The notes: a model not told the origin generated them from the sequence alone. A stretch of 64,000 nt of DNA from Terana coerulea (GCA_024811115.1 JAKOGH010000142.1:186001-250000), one strand, 5' to 3'. Positions 33,281-44,795 are shown, numbered from the stretch's first letter. Translations and numbers: made by a program.

Positions 33281-34832
33281 ATGACGGAGTACACCACCTC
33301 TTCTGAAGCGATTCGGGAGTATCTCACATCTCGAGAACGGACTGCGCGATGGATTCACCAACACTACGGGCAAGACATTGAGTTGCAGTCACCCTCCTAC
33401 CCACCTTCCGTCATTGACGACTCGGACGCACCGAGCTATGGTCCCAGCGACTCGGAGGAGAGCACCCATTCCACGCCACCACGTATGGTGCTTCGCTGGA
33501 ACGACGGGCGACCTGACATCCCAATCTCCCGTAACTCCGTCCGCGGTCGCGCAAGGTCGCAATCGCATCCTCACCCGCCACCTCGACCACGGGACGACTC
33601 GCCAGACTCCTTTGAGCACGTCCCTCCTTCCCACCAACGCAGTTTTCACCGTGGCGCCGGCTCACAGCACCCTGGGGCGCCTCCCTCCGTCCGCTCGCGA
33701 CAGGCCCAGACGCTTTCGTACGTTTCAGGCCCGCCTCTGGGTCTCCCTCCGCCAGCGGAAATTACCCCGCCCCCTCGCCCGAGCACATCGTGGTCCTTCC
33801 CTCACCGCAGGACGAGGACGCTCCGCACGTACCCGACGCTCGGGCGTCTCACCATTCACACCCCTCTCGTGCTCCCACAGCGCATTCCGTACAACATCCG
33901 CAACCCATCCCCGCAATTGCATACCCCGACCAGCTCTCTCAACACCATGTTGTCCATGGCCCCAGTCCACGCCACGCTTACAACCCCTCGCACGCGTCAA
34001 GAAATGCCACACAGTCGCCTGGGCTGGCATACTCGCAATCCCAGCCGCTGCCGGGCGCGCACGGCGGCTCGCGCTTTGCGGAGGATCAGCCACGCCCGGG
34101 CACAACGCTGGGCTACAACTACGCGCCGCCACAAATCATTTATGCACCTTCGTCACGCCACAACGGCTCGAATTACGCCCCGCCCCAGATTGTTTACTCT
34201 CCCCCTTCTCATACGCACCGCTCTGCTTCGCGAGGGCCCGCTCAGCCAGGCTCTATCACCTACAGCCACTCGGCACCATTGCCACCAACCCAGCACCATC
34301 CTGGCGGCGCTCATGGCCCTCACGTAGTCATTGATGCTGGCAGAGGACCGCGGGGACCACGCAGCTACGGCCACAGTCACAGCCACAGCACAAGCACAAG
34401 CCACCGCGAGGGGAGCCGCGGCAGGGCGCTGAGCGACATCCGTAGCCGCTCGACGTCTACGTCGCCGTCGCTTAGCCCCGCGGGGAGCCGGACGTCAGGG
34501 AGCACATACTACGTCCTTCCCACACCGGGGCAGAAGGTCCAGATTATCGTGAGTACCACGAGCCCTTTCGCAGCCTCATCTTGTTCCTGAGCTTGATTGA
34601 TTCACAGCATCCGGGCGCGCCGTCGCTCGTTACCGCGACCTCCGCGACGAAGGCGTCTCAGCACTCGCCGCACTCTCCTCAGTCTGCGGACTCCCGGAAA
34701 CCCTTCTTCCAGCGCATCTTCCACATCCCCAAGTTCGCGTCTTCCGTCGATTCGAGGGGCTCTTCGAGTTCGACCGGCCGGAAGCTCCGCCGGCGGCACA
34801 CTCTACAGGTTGGCGCGGCCCAGCGGTCGTAG
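33281..34832 (+). CDS. disordered His/Pro/Ser-rich protein (MTEY family), one frame break
   Basis: Exon 1 (33281..34548) starts MTEYTTSSEAIREYLTSRER and becomes rich in Pro, His, Ser and Arg. It contains repeats such as NYAPPQIIYAPSS and NYAPPQIVYSPPS and a HSHSHSTSTSH tract. It ends VLPTPGQKVQII at a GTGAGT donor. Exon 2 (34608..34832) adds HPGAPSLVTA and a basic FFQRIFHIPKF tail. The frame changes near 33770-33774, a C5 run: one missing C would join ...ITPPP to SPEHIVVLPSPQ. The gene at 41101-41851 has the same plan (MTEY start, VQII splice point, basic amphipathic tail), so this is a paralogous pair. Function unknown. Confidence 0.72.
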
Positions 34833-35750
34833 CGCACGGGTGCCCCCTCCGCCAAAAAGCCCGCAGTCAGATGGTCGAGTCAGCTGCGGTTGTTTGTTAT
34901 GACCTCTGCTATGGCGGTCAGTCTCATTACGTTCTGGTAAAATCTTAGTTTGTTGGGAGTGCGGACAGTGACAACATCATCCTTGACAGCATTCATATCC
35001 CTTGTAATACGTACGCATCGTGTAAGATCCTTAGAGTTTCGGGCTTGTATCTCCTTGGTAGCAGCGGTTTTCTCTTCTTTCGCCTCTCGGTATCCTTCCC
35101 CTGTATCGCCATAGTCTCTGTAGCAATCTTCGCATACATCGTGCAGTGTGTAATAAATGAAATCTAATACAATATCTTCACATTTGTCGCGCGACGTGCC
35201 GGTCCCTATACGACGATTCGCAACATTTAACACGAGGATCTCATATAAGTTGAACGATGATATATGAACGCACCTCCAGACTCAGCTGTGTGAGACCGCA
35301 AACTCATCACGTGGAGGAACCGTCGCTGAGCTTCAGTCTTACTACCAGCGACAAATGGCCGGGTTCATAACCGTGGCAGGAGCCAATCAGGACCATGGGC
35401 CACGTTGTGAGGGGTCTTGACTAGACATAAGACGTGCGAGAAGGATTTGAAGTTGAGTTGAAGAAACTTCACAAGCTGGGTTGAGGGCGAAGTTCTAAGT
35501 CCGGAGTGCGAGATGAATGCGAGAAGTTTTGCATATTCCTCTGGTATCGTCCGACGGTAGCTTCTCGCAGCACGCAGATAAGTATGAGGGTCAGTTTGCG
35601 ACTACTCGTCCATTCGCGTCGAGTTCGTGTCGCGAGAAGCAACGATCGCAAGCCCTCGTGGTGGGTGTATGCAGGGTGAGAACCGTCGCTGCCCTGGAGA
35701 TAAGTCGTCAATGTGAATGGGCCGCTGCGGTGCACGTCACTTACAAGGAG
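34833..35750. other. intergenic
   Basis: The 3' flanks of two convergent genes lie here. A 117-codon minus-strand frame at 34880-35233 is rich in charged residues but has no recognisable motif, and I do not call it. Confidence 0.4.
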
Positions 35751-36506
35751 CTATTCGTCCCAACGCATTGCGGAAGGAATCCAGTACGCAGGGCTTCCAG
35801 ATTCGTCTTGTTCGTCAATCCAGCACAGCCCGTCGCGGAGAAGCATATTATCCAACGCTGCGCGGGCTCTGTCGGTCGCCCACCCCCTGCGGGCAATCAG
35901 CAGTTTCTCGGAGACCCTGCCACCCTCATCCTGAGCGATAGCAAGCACGACCGCCTGGTCTTCGTCCAACTCCTTCACCACGCTTCGCACCATCTTCCTA
36001 CCGCCCCCGACGTCTATCACTTCGTACCCCGCTCCAAGAGGCTTCAACGTCTTGATGCTGTTTATGATGTCCTCCTCTGTGATCGTCCCTGCCTCGACTG
36101 CCCGCAGCTTGCTCACGAGCCGCACGAGCTCACCCATCTCGATCAGTCCGCCGTTCCTATCCCTCGTGCTGACGCAGACGTCGACGATCTGGACGCCCAG
36201 CTCGTACTGCCAGTCCCCCAGGTTCAGCACCTCGGCCCACCAGCCGCCCTTGCGGGGCCCCGCGAGCGGATCGACGCCTATCGAGGCGCACATCCGCTGG
36301 AAGGCGTGGCGGAAGGCGGGGTCCTTGCGGATGTGCTCGCGGTGGGTAGTGGCGAAGCGGACGAGGGCTGTTCGGAAGTGGTCCAGCTGCGCATGAAGAT
36401 GTTGGATCTGGGCCTGCGAGAGCTCGTTGGAAAGCTGGTTGAATGACTGCTCCGATTGCTGGAGTCGGTTCAAGGCTGCTATCCCTGCGCCTCCCAATCG
36501 ATGCAT
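35751..36506 (-). CDS. SNF8: SNF8/Vps22, ESCRT-II subunit
   Basis: A single intronless frame of 251 aa. It begins MHRLGGAGIAALNRLQ, matching the N-terminal helix of Vps22. It continues with KDPAFRHAFQRMCASIGVDP, the strongly conserved GWWAEVLNLGDWQYELGVQI, and two winged-helix parts (GELVRLVSKLR, and KMVRSVVKELDEDQ to RDGLCWIDEQ). Vps22 pairs with Vps36 and two Vps25 in ESCRT-II, which sorts ubiquitinated membrane proteins into multivesicular endosomes. Length equals that of the yeast and human proteins (233-258 aa). Lack of introns is unusual next to its neighbours. Confidence 0.96.
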   Translation of the reverse strand: MHRLGGAGIAALNRLQQSEQSFNQLSNELSQAQIQHLHAQLDHFRTALVRFATTHREHIRKDPAFRHAFQRMCASIGVDPLAGPRKGGWWAEVLNLGDWQYELGVQIVDVCVSTRDRNGGLIEMGELVRLVSKLRAVEAGTITEEDIINSIKTLKPLGAGYEVIDVGGGRKMVRSVVKELDEDQAVVLAIAQDEGGRVSEKLLIARRGWATDRARAALDNMLLRDGLCWIDEQDESGSPAYWIPSAMRWDE

Positions 36507-37840
36507 GGTGAAGCGACTAGCTGCGAAGACAGTGACAACTGAGGGGGTAGATAGGTATAATGACTCTGAGGTAGCAGTACTAACAATCTAGGACGAACTG
36601 CAACGAGTAAATGGTAGGTGGAAGTAGGGTCACTCACTTAGTCTCAGAAGACCCAGTGCCGCCCTGTGTCCGGCTATCGGTCCGATTATCCGACGAGGCT
36701 ACTTTGTGTGACGGCGGGCCTCTGGAACGTCACGGTACTCGATCTTGCTTCCGCTCGGTCAGGTTGAACTCGTCCACTCAACCCAGAAGTATGTCGCGCT
36801 ACTCTTTGGGCTGGGCACCGGATATTAGACTGTTCCTTCAGTCCGTCTTCTTTGACTCCTATACCGACCTCCCCATTTTGGGTTGAATTCACAGGGCAAG
36901 ATAAAAACCAAAGGCTGGAGTGAACGGAGTACTAGACTATTGACAACACTGGTAAGTCTCTGTACGACTAAACCATGCTCATCACAGGTGTAGGTTATGC
37001 CACGTACATCTGGTATATTTAAAGACTTTGCGCGGCAAAAGTGAACGGTGGTAAACCGATAATTCCTACGGCCGTCAATTTATCTACGTCGCTGTTGTCT
37101 TGGTGAGCTGCAGGACCTCAAGATCCCCGTTTATTTTCACGACCGCGCAGCACAGCTGTCGAACAGGCAGGGCCAGATTCGGTATAGCTCCTGGGCTGTC
37201 GATGAACGCTGCCTGCAGCGTATCTGTCATGGTACGCCGCTATCTGCGAGCGTCCTAGGGCCTGTACATACAACGTACGTGTGTGATTTGCATGGAGACA
37301 GCTTCTGAAAGCAGCCCATACCTTTCGTGCGAGTCATCTTGATCATAAAGGATGTGCACACGAGGTGATATTCGTATCCTTGTTGAAGAACGTACGCATT
37401 GCCCAGACTTAGCGGTCAGTACAATCCGATCCAGCTTTTGCAGAGCATATTCGCAGAGCCATATCGCTGTGTGCTAGTGATGCCATGTCGAGTAGACAGA
37501 GTCGAAGCCGTAGCGACTCTTCGAGGAAAGTTGTGGCTAGGCGAATGATGATCATTCTCCGGTCAGCACCGCCACCGAGGCGAGGACCAATCCCACCGTG
37601 TTATTTTCTTATCGTGTCAGGCGTTGAAATGCGCCTGCGGCGGTCTGCGGTCGCGGATTGTGCGTCGAGGAGGGAACTTAAATGCCCATATATGGGAAGG
37701 GCCGTTTCCGCGCTGGTCAGATATATAGTGGTTCAATTAGATGGCTCCTCCCGCGAATGGATGTGACGGCGAGTAGGCCGTCTCTCCCCGCACTCTTCTA
37801 GCAACCCCCACCATTCCCGCCTGAATTCTACGCAGCCAGC
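36507..37840. other. intergenic, divergent upstream regions of SNF8 and the peroxiredoxin
   Basis: 1.3 kb without recognisable coding sequence. Small open frames at 36611-36886 and 37485-37766 lack motifs. No repeat or RNA gene was recognised. Confidence 0.4.
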
Positions 37841-38883
37841 ATGCCGTCTACCCTGCGCCTGGGGAGCACCGTACCGGATTTCGAGGCAGATAGCACAGAG
37901 GGATCGATCCGGTTTCACGAATGGATCGGCGACTCTTGGGTATGGCGCACTTGACCCTAGGTCTTAGTCAGACAGCCTTCATGACGTCCTCATATAGGTC
38001 ATGTTCTTCTCTCATCCCGGTGACTTCACACCAGTATGCACGACCGAGCTCGCAGACATCTCACACCGGTGCGCATGGTCAGTGGCTGTGTCACAATAGA
38101 GCCTGGTCTGACGAGCTTGCGCGGCGCTCAGACAGCCCCAGTTCCTCTCGCGCAACATCAAGGTCATTGGCATCTCAGCAGATGCGCTACAAGAACACTA
38201 CGAGTGGATTGGGGATATCATTGAGATAGGAAACAAGACCGCTCCAACATGTGTGGAATATCCCATTGTGCGCTCTCCTCGTCCTGCACCGCGACGTAAG
38301 CTGACTTGCACACAGATCGCTGACCCCGAAAGGAAGGTCGCTGAACTGTACGAGATGCTGGACGACGAGGCCACAAGCAATGTCAGTGACGACATATACA
38401 CCGTACGTTGTGAGTCTGATTACGACGGCCTCTCTGTCGAACCCTTCCACAGATTCGTACCGTCTTCATTATTGATCCCAAGAAGACCATTCGCGCGAAG
38501 CTGCTATACCCCGCGTCAGTCGGACGGGACTTTGACGAGATTCTACGGTACGTGCTCACATGTCACTCCCTCCGGGGTCTTTCTGACGATGACTCTAGGG
38601 TGTACGATTGTAAGCTATATGCGCTAGAAACAAACCTAAACGTCCATTGACTAGCATTCATAGCTCTGCAAGCGGTCGATAAGTACAACATATCGACTCC
38701 CGCAAACTGGAAGAAGGGCGACGACGTCATTATTCATCCGGCAACTTCGGACAGGGAAGCCCAAGAGCAGTTCCCTGGCTTCAAAACTCACAACGTGCGT
38801 TCCCCACTACCCATCCACATACCCGCGCTCATTTGCATCTGGTGAAATAGTCTTACCTACGAACGACACCACTGCCAGCGTAA
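37841..38883 (+). CDS. 1-Cys peroxiredoxin (Prx6/Prx1 type)
   Basis: Eight exons (37841..37939, 37998..38068, 38132..38267, 38316..38402, 38453..38547, 38599..38609, 38664..38794, 38851..38883) give 220 aa. Seen: MPSTLRLGSTVPDFEADS, FFSHPGDFTPVCTTELA with the peroxidatic Cys, IGISADALQEHYEW, the C-terminal domain of 1-Cys enzymes (TVFIIDPKKTIRAKLLYPAS, VGRDFDEILRVYDSLQ), and TPANWKKGDDVIIHP. The enzyme reduces peroxides using thiols. The fold and long C-terminal part mark the Prx6 group rather than 2-Cys types. No clear mitochondrial presequence is visible, so cytosolic location is likelier. Exon 6 is an 11-nt microexon. Confidence 0.94.
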
Positions 38884-39170
38884 TGCCCTTGGTCTTCCTC
38901 GTTACTCCGGATCTCCCATACGCATGAATTGACAGGGTTTTCAGCACTTCTTAGATGCCTCGTGTAACTTATTTCAGCTGGTTTACTGCTTGTTTCTTGT
39001 TATTGTACCAGTATACTGTATGTTATTCAGGACTCTCAGAAGGCAGTCGATACCTCCTTGCAAAAAGCATGCTCCTCAGAACAGTGGCTTGACGTCACTT
39101 GTTGAATAATACACAGCGAACATTATGTGTAGGATAACTCGCCTATAGCAGCACGGTTCTGTTGACAGCC

Positions 39171-40117
39171 TTACCCTCGCTCGGCCACATCCTGCTTCTT
39201 CATCTGCCGATATGCTTTGATCACCCGCTCTCTCTCTTCCTCCAGCATAGCCTTCTGCGCCATGGACAAGATACTGTCGCGCAGGCTCTGGGAGCCTTGT
39301 GCGCCCGCTTCGGCTGCCTTTCGCGGTTTCGCTCCGCGCGGCAGCTTCTTCAGGTCCGGAGGTGCCTGCGCGATGTCGTTTAGTCGCTTGGGCGCAGAGG
39401 TCGACAGCTTCGCGAACTCTTTCACGGGACGGTCTCTGTCCTGGTTGCTGGGCTTCGAAGATTTCACGGGCGTGTCGGGGTCTGCATCGTCGAGTTCATC
39501 GTCCGCTGAGGCCTTCGCCTTGCCCTTGCTCGGCTTCGAAGACGTCGCGTCGTCGGTAGCGGACTTGGAGGTTTTGGAGTTCTGTGCTTTCTTGGCGGCC
39601 TTGGCCTCTTCCTCCTCTTTCCGGAACTTGCGCTCTGTCGCGGCGGAGGACTGCATCGCATCACGGAGGAGAGGACGTAAGGACTCTTCAACTCGTCTAT
39701 TGTATTATTAGTAGATCGAACAGGAGTAAGAGAGCATATTACGCACCTGTTAAAGTGGGCAAGCGACTCTCCTGGCAGAATCTTGATGTTGGCCGCAGAG
39801 CTCTTCCCCTTCTTCCGCGTCACGTCCTCCGCATGCACCTTCTGTCGCTTCGGGCCCTTGACACCGATATCCTCTCCCCCGCCCTCCGCTCTGCGCTTCT
39901 TGTTCCACTCGCTCTGCACAGCGGCAGCGTTCAGGATGCGCGCAGCGCCCTTTGGAACTGCCTCATTGCTCAGGTTTTTCTGGGACTGCGCATTCGGCGC
40001 GGCGTCGTGGCCCCTAAGACGAAAATGTTGAGAAGGCGTCAGTAGGTAACGGCGGTCGACTAACGTTGAGGAGCGTTCCCGCTCACGTACAGAGCGTTTT
40101 GCCCGCTTGTGCGGCAT
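39171..40117 (-). CDS. CCDC137-like basic nuclear protein
   Basis: Two exons, 39747..40117 and 39171..39696, close to 298 aa. The N-terminus MPHKRAKRSVRERER is strongly basic. Then NEAVPKGAARILNAAAVQSEW, GPKRQKVHAEDVTRKKG, KILPGESLAHFNRRVEESLRP, a Lys/Glu/Ala-rich middle, and EFAKLSTSAPKRLNDIAQAPPDLKKLPRGAK. The last block is typical of the CCDC137 family, implicated in nucleolar and ribosome-related functions in animals. Residues 17-35 (STLVDRRYLLTPSQHFRLR) look like read-through intron: a GTACGTGAG donor and TTAG acceptor bracket 77 nt, but removing them breaks the frame, so a further 1-nt indel is possible here. Family assignment moderate. Confidence 0.75.
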
Positions 40118-41100
40118 TTTTCTCTCCGCAGCTTTGGTAGAGAGTGCGAGGTGAGAGTAGCGCGTCCAAGAAAGGAAGTGAGCGCTATTGTGGCGTATTT
40201 GTTTTTGACACTTCGGTCCGCAACGGGAAGGTGGTGTTAGTCCAGCCCACACTTCGCTTCTCGGCTGTGAATCACGTCTCCTCCCGTAGTGTACGGCACG
40301 GCGGCATGCCTTCAGTGAAATTGCATATTTTTGCTGGAGCAGATATATTTTTGTCATGCGCTCATCTCCTGCAGGTGAGGAGCTACCAAGCATGCCACTT
40401 GCGCGGCTTCGTCTCAATTGACATCCAAGCTTCAGCACTGACGGTATGGTAGCTCATGCTATGTTGCCACTACCGCAGCCATCTCCGACTCTCCACCATC
40501 CAGCCCGCACGAGATGCAGCAACGGCGGCCGAGAACAGGTGACGCACAACTACGTCGCCACCGCTGATCAGCGTGATTGTGGAGAGTGTGCACACACGGG
40601 TAGGCACAGTGACGAAATGTGTGAGAATAAACTGCTCTATGTATTGTACTGCTGGTGGTATCTGAATGCTGGTGCGAGTGTCATAAGAAATATATCTACT
40701 ACTATGATCCCATCTGAATCGAGTCCATGTAAAGATCCGGTAAACACCGGTGAATCCCCAAGTCATGCAGTAGGAGATGCGAAACAGGACGTAAAGAGGA
40801 GATGCGCTCTAGCCAGCGAGCACAGGGTGCATGAGAATGTAAACGTAGTGATACATCATGGGCGAGGTCATCTAAAACGTGGCGGAGGTAACGTGTAAGG
40901 TAACGTGAAGGAACATGAGGATCAGGTGTGGCGTCGGGTCAGGTCGTGCCCAGCGCGGGTGTTCGGGAGTTCAGGGCGGCAGGGCGAACGGGCTGTACGT
41001 TTAGCAGCGCGGTGGCTGCGCTGGTCGGCGCCGTAGATACGAAGTTGTAGAACGGCGGCCGATGGTACCAAACAGCGCCTGAGCAAGCAGGAACCGGCGG
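40118..41100. other. intergenic
   Basis: About 1 kb between the promoter of the CCDC137-like gene and the 3' end of the next gene. No conserved open frame, repeat or RNA gene was recognised. Confidence 0.4.
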
Positions 41101-41851
41101 TCAGTACGTCCGCGAGCGGTCTCTGCTTCTGCTGGTGCTCCTGCTCCCGTGGCGGCTGCTGCTCTTCGTTGGGCTTAGGCTCGTCAGCAACCTTTTGAAC
41201 AAAGGCAAATCGCTCTTCGTGGGACTGCGAGCGGTACTCCTGCTGTCGCGGGAGCCCGTGTGTATCGTTATGTGACGAGGGTCTTGGTTCTGGCGATCAC
41301 AGCGTAAATAGCAGCTCCACAGCCCAGGCGGAACTACTCACGATTATTTGAACGGGTCTGCCTTTAGGCGGTATGATAGTGCAGTGTTCGCCCTCTCTCA
41401 ATGTTGGCACACGAATCTCCCTCCGCGAGCGGTCGTAGCTGTACTGCGAGTCCTCGTACCCCGCTTTGTGGTGTCCATAGTGCGCCGCATTGGTGACATG
41501 AGACGGACTATAGTAGACTTTTGCGTGGTAGGATGGACTCTGAGAGCTGTGCTGAGAGCGAGAGGGTCTATGAATGCCGTCTATGGGAGCTGTGAAGGAA
41601 CGCGTTGGCTCAGGACGAGCCGGCCGCGTCTTCACGGGTGATGTGGCGGACGAACTGGGAGAATGATGCGACGTGTGTCTATGCCGTGAGCCAGAGGAGT
41701 GTTGAGATGGCGGTACGGAGGTCGAGCGGGGAACAAAGGGGCTGGAATACTGGTCGAGGCGTCCCGACTGGTCCGACACCCAGTTGGACACGCGATTCTG
41801 TGTCTGCATGTACTTCTCGTAGCCCTCGGGAGAGTAGTCGTACTCTGTCAT
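41101..41851 (-). CDS. disordered Ser/His-rich protein (MTEY family), paralog
   Basis: Exons 41342..41851 and 41101..41289 encode 232 aa. The start reads MTEYDYSPEGYEKYMQTQNR followed by VSNWVSDQS. The middle is Ser/Pro/His/Tyr-rich with YHAKVYYSPSHV and GYEDSQYSYDRSRREIRVP. Exon 1 ends PPKGRPVQII, the same splice point as the gene at 33281-34832. Exon 2 gives NQDPRHITIHTG and a basic LFKRLLTSLSPTKSSSRHGS tail. Unlike its paralog it has an intact frame. A TATA box lies about 210 nt upstream. It is presumably one of the basidiomycete-specific low-complexity proteins. Function unknown. Confidence 0.8.
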
Positions 41852-43378
41852 GTCGAATAGGCGGCGAGTCGGCTGAGAGGACGAGTAGTGTGCAAGGGGT
41901 ACTGAGAGAGACGGGCTGTGGGATGGCAAGGGTATATGTAGGCTCGGAAGAAGATGGTAGCCGCGGAACAGCAGATGGCCAGATGTCAAGCTATGAAGAC
42001 AGGTGTAAGTCAGAAAAAGAGAATCCGGATATGAAATTAAGAGGCTATGCGGGCGAGGCAACTTATAGAGGGGGTATGAGTGTGGGTATGGGGAACAGAG
42101 TGCTCTGCACGCCTGCGTGGCGTTGTGCTGGCTGCAGTGCTCGCCGCGAGCTCAAGATAAACGTGCCGGAGCGTCCATATATGGAGCGACCGGGAGTTGC
42201 CGTAACCAACTGTCCCTTGAGGCCCCTTGTCACAAAGAACTCAGCTCAAAGCCGGTTTTTGTCCTCCCATCCGGTTAGCCCTGCGCTTCACCAGGACCCT
42301 GGCGATGTCCCACATGCCCACTCAATTGCGATAGCACGTCCAACAATTCCTTGTTGTTTAGCGTCGCTCTGTGTTTCCACCAAGGGTTCAGTATCCCAGA
42401 ACTCGGTCGTTCGGACAACCGGGCACAACAATCCTCCAATTCATGGACAATATTGCAGAGGAACTTCTCCCTGGGCGACCCGGACATGCCCATGACTGTT
42501 CTGGATTGGTCGCTGAGGTGCCCTGGGTACGCCACAATCTCGGCAATATCACCGAAAGCACAGTCTGTGTTGCAGTCTCCACGGACAGCCTCATTCTCTG
42601 CGCAGGTTGTGGCGCTGCCCAATGACGGTCGCCTGCGAGCCTAGACTAGAGGCCGTCCCGGTAGGTGCCACATCCGTGGCGCTGCTGAACTACCCGGTGT
42701 GGATCCGGTGAGCAATGTCACTGCAATGTTGGTGACTGTGATTATAGGAAGGCAAGCAGCTACTCGTCTAGATCACCATACGTCAAGCCCCTACGGACTG
42801 GAGGGACTTCGATCTATGAGCTGGAGGGTTTGCAGTGCCTGCGTCCGAGCTTTCAAAGAGCACACTCCGCTGGGTACGTACTATGACGTCTTGATCGTCT
42901 TCACTACTGAAGTTGCTGGGCCCGATGTTTTAGCAAGCCATCCCGCTCCCACCAACGTTTTGATCAGACAACGTTCCCATGACGTTGGCAAGCTGGCCAG
43001 CTTTGCCGGAGGGTGGAGAGTGTTGACGTTTCACTGTGACCCACAACTCGGGATGTTGAGGGTAAGGGAGATACGTCAATCTTCGCCCACATCTCATATT
43101 CGACATTCATCTCGTGCTATGCGGCGACAATCCAGGGTGCCGCCAAGCCTATCCGCCGACGCTGAAGTTCAGCGCAAACGAGAGGACTTATTACGAGATA
43201 AACTGAGCGTTAACAAGTCCATCTCTGATGACAAGCTTCTATCATGCACATATCTCCTGCTTGGTCCCCTGCAAGTCCGCAAGTCCGTGGCCTTGTAAAC
43301 TCGGTAATGAAGGCCGAGATCTAGATGGATATTTAATGTACTGTCACATTTGTGCTTGTCGATTTTCACGAGGATGGA
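41852..43378. other. unassigned stretch upstream of the MTEY paralog
   Basis: A TATA box for the minus-strand gene lies at 42062-42070 (CTATAAGT on minus). Between 42275 and 43298 there are several medium open frames on both strands, including 199 codons at 42699-43298, but none shows a domain. Exon-like signals (a CG|GTGAGC donor at about 42709) suggest a gene relic. I cannot build a convincing model. Confidence 0.35.
42062..42070 (-). promoter_or_regulatory. TATA box of the MTEY paralog
   Basis: CTCTATAAG on the minus strand about 210 nt upstream of the ATG at 41851. Its paralog also has a TATA box. Confidence 0.45.
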
Positions 43379-44403
43379 TCAGAATGACAGGGTAAGCTTC
43401 CGTTCCACTATTAGGGCAGACACCAGGATATGGTCGAAGTATTCGTGTCCGTCAGGGAACACCGTCAATGTTGCATCCGGAAGCGGCGGAGAAGCATCTA
43501 TAGGTGGCGGTACGAAGGATGCCAGCTGTGACCTTCGGGCATCCTGGCACTGGTACAGGAAAATAGAGTTAATTAGAAGTGGCCCAGGGTATCGGCCGAG
43601 TATAATGACTGACGATGCACATCGGTGAGCCGTCGTCGAGTTTTGTCGCGCAATCCCAGAAGAGTTCGACGCCGTTTAGCTGCCACCTCCATTTGCGCTG
43701 CATAAACGTGAGACAAGAGTCAGTAGAGTGCTCATGCTTTTCCGAGGGACGGCGAGAACATATGAAGTACCTTAGACTGTGGCTGTTCTGTCAGGACGTC
43801 CGCGACTCGTTCCCAGCGATTCCCGAGTCGAACCGTCGCTCGGTTATGTGCAACCGCAATTCTTAACGCCTTGCTCAGCTACTCACGCACAGGCAGGTCA
43901 ATAAATACTCATAACTCACTCACTCGAATTCGCCAATCAAGGCTCCCTCGCCCGTCCCGCCATGGCGTACGGTCGTGATGTACGCCAAGGGCGCGAACGG
44001 GTTTAGGTTCAGCGTCACGCTGATATTCGCGATCGGGGACCGGTCTCTGACGGACTGCGGCGGCATTAGGAGCATCAGGTTCGCATTCCATGACATGAAG
44101 GTGTATATCATGGGCCTGGGAGGTCGTGATGGAGGCGCATAACTGCAGGTTGCGAGTTGTGAAGAGTCAACATAAATCGGAGCTCTCAGACAGGCGAGCT
44201 CACCTCGGAGGGCGCGTTTCTGAGGATGTCCCAAACCTATCCCATGGGCCTGAGGCTTCAGTAACGTAGCTGCGTTCATGATCGACATTAGACACAGCGT
44301 CGGGGTCAATCTCATATTTACAATGAGAAATGAGTATGTCTCACTCGGGAAGGACAGTTGACTGCGGTGACGGGGGCGGGTCGTCGCTGAAAGGATCTAT
44401 CAT
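43379..44403 (-). CDS. DUF6593-like protein, divergent type, six exons
   Basis: Exons 44345..44403, 44204..44269, 43924..44142, 43771..43873, 43614..43697 and 43379..43549 close in phase to 233 aa. The product starts MIDPFSDDPPPSPQST, then RPMIYTFMSWNANLMLLMPP, ANISVTLNLNPFAPLAYITT, GTGEGALIGEF, RKWRWQLNGVELFWDCATKL and DDGSPMCI. It ends PDGHEYFDHILVSALIVERK. This order recurs in a large agaricomycete family of uncharacterised proteins. The closing segment is similar in position and pattern to the LSLLFQEK end of the three DUF6593-like genes at 0.9-15 kb, so it may share the fold. No enzymatic motif is visible. The long GC-rich inverted repeat at 44571 lies in its upstream region. Confidence 0.78.
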
Positions 44404-44795
44404 GGTGAAGTAGACCATAAGCTGTGTGTATGGCTAACGTCCAAATCTCACCGGCCACGCACATACCTTGGTCCAACGGCATGGTGATGGTATGAGAGAA
44501 GCCTTGCGAAGATGGCGGGCCGCGGCCGACGGTGTAGCCAGATTCGCGCGTGTAAGTTATAACGCGCGGTCTTATGCTGTCCAGATTGTACAAATAAGGA
44601 AATGCGCACGCGAGCGGGTATTTGCACGCGCGACTGAGCTTTAGCGCGCGCGAGCGAACTTTCGCGCACGCGACTGAGGCTGGCACGCGCGACTGAGCAT
44701 GAGGCCGAAGTGTAACTGGGTAGAGTATGGGCACAAGGAAACAGTAGGAGAGTAGAAGTAGTTATGTAAAGTATGTAATATGAAGCAATAGATAT
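44404..44795. other. upstream region of the six-exon gene, containing an inverted repeat end
   Basis: It contains the left inverted repeat (44571-44680) of the block described below. No coding segment was recognised. Confidence 0.5.
44571..44680 (+). repeat. left terminal inverted repeat with GCACGCGCGACTGA array
   Basis: After TATGCTGTCCAGATTGTACA comes an array of about five 20-nt units built on GC(A/G)CGCG(C/A)GA(C/G)TGA, from about 44604 to 44698. The array is like the subterminal transposase-binding repeats of DNA transposons. Confidence 0.7.

Noticed and set aside
33378..34334. 318-codon second frame over the MTEY gene
   Set aside because: It is a GC-rich shadow of the His/Pro-rich coding frame; codon pattern and start context are poor.
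34880..35233. 117-codon minus-strand frame
   Set aside because: Lies in the 3' flank of two convergent genes with no motif or promoter.
42699..43298. 199-codon open frame on plus
   Set aside because: No recognisable motif and no support from neighbouring exons. Kept only as part of an unassigned stretch.
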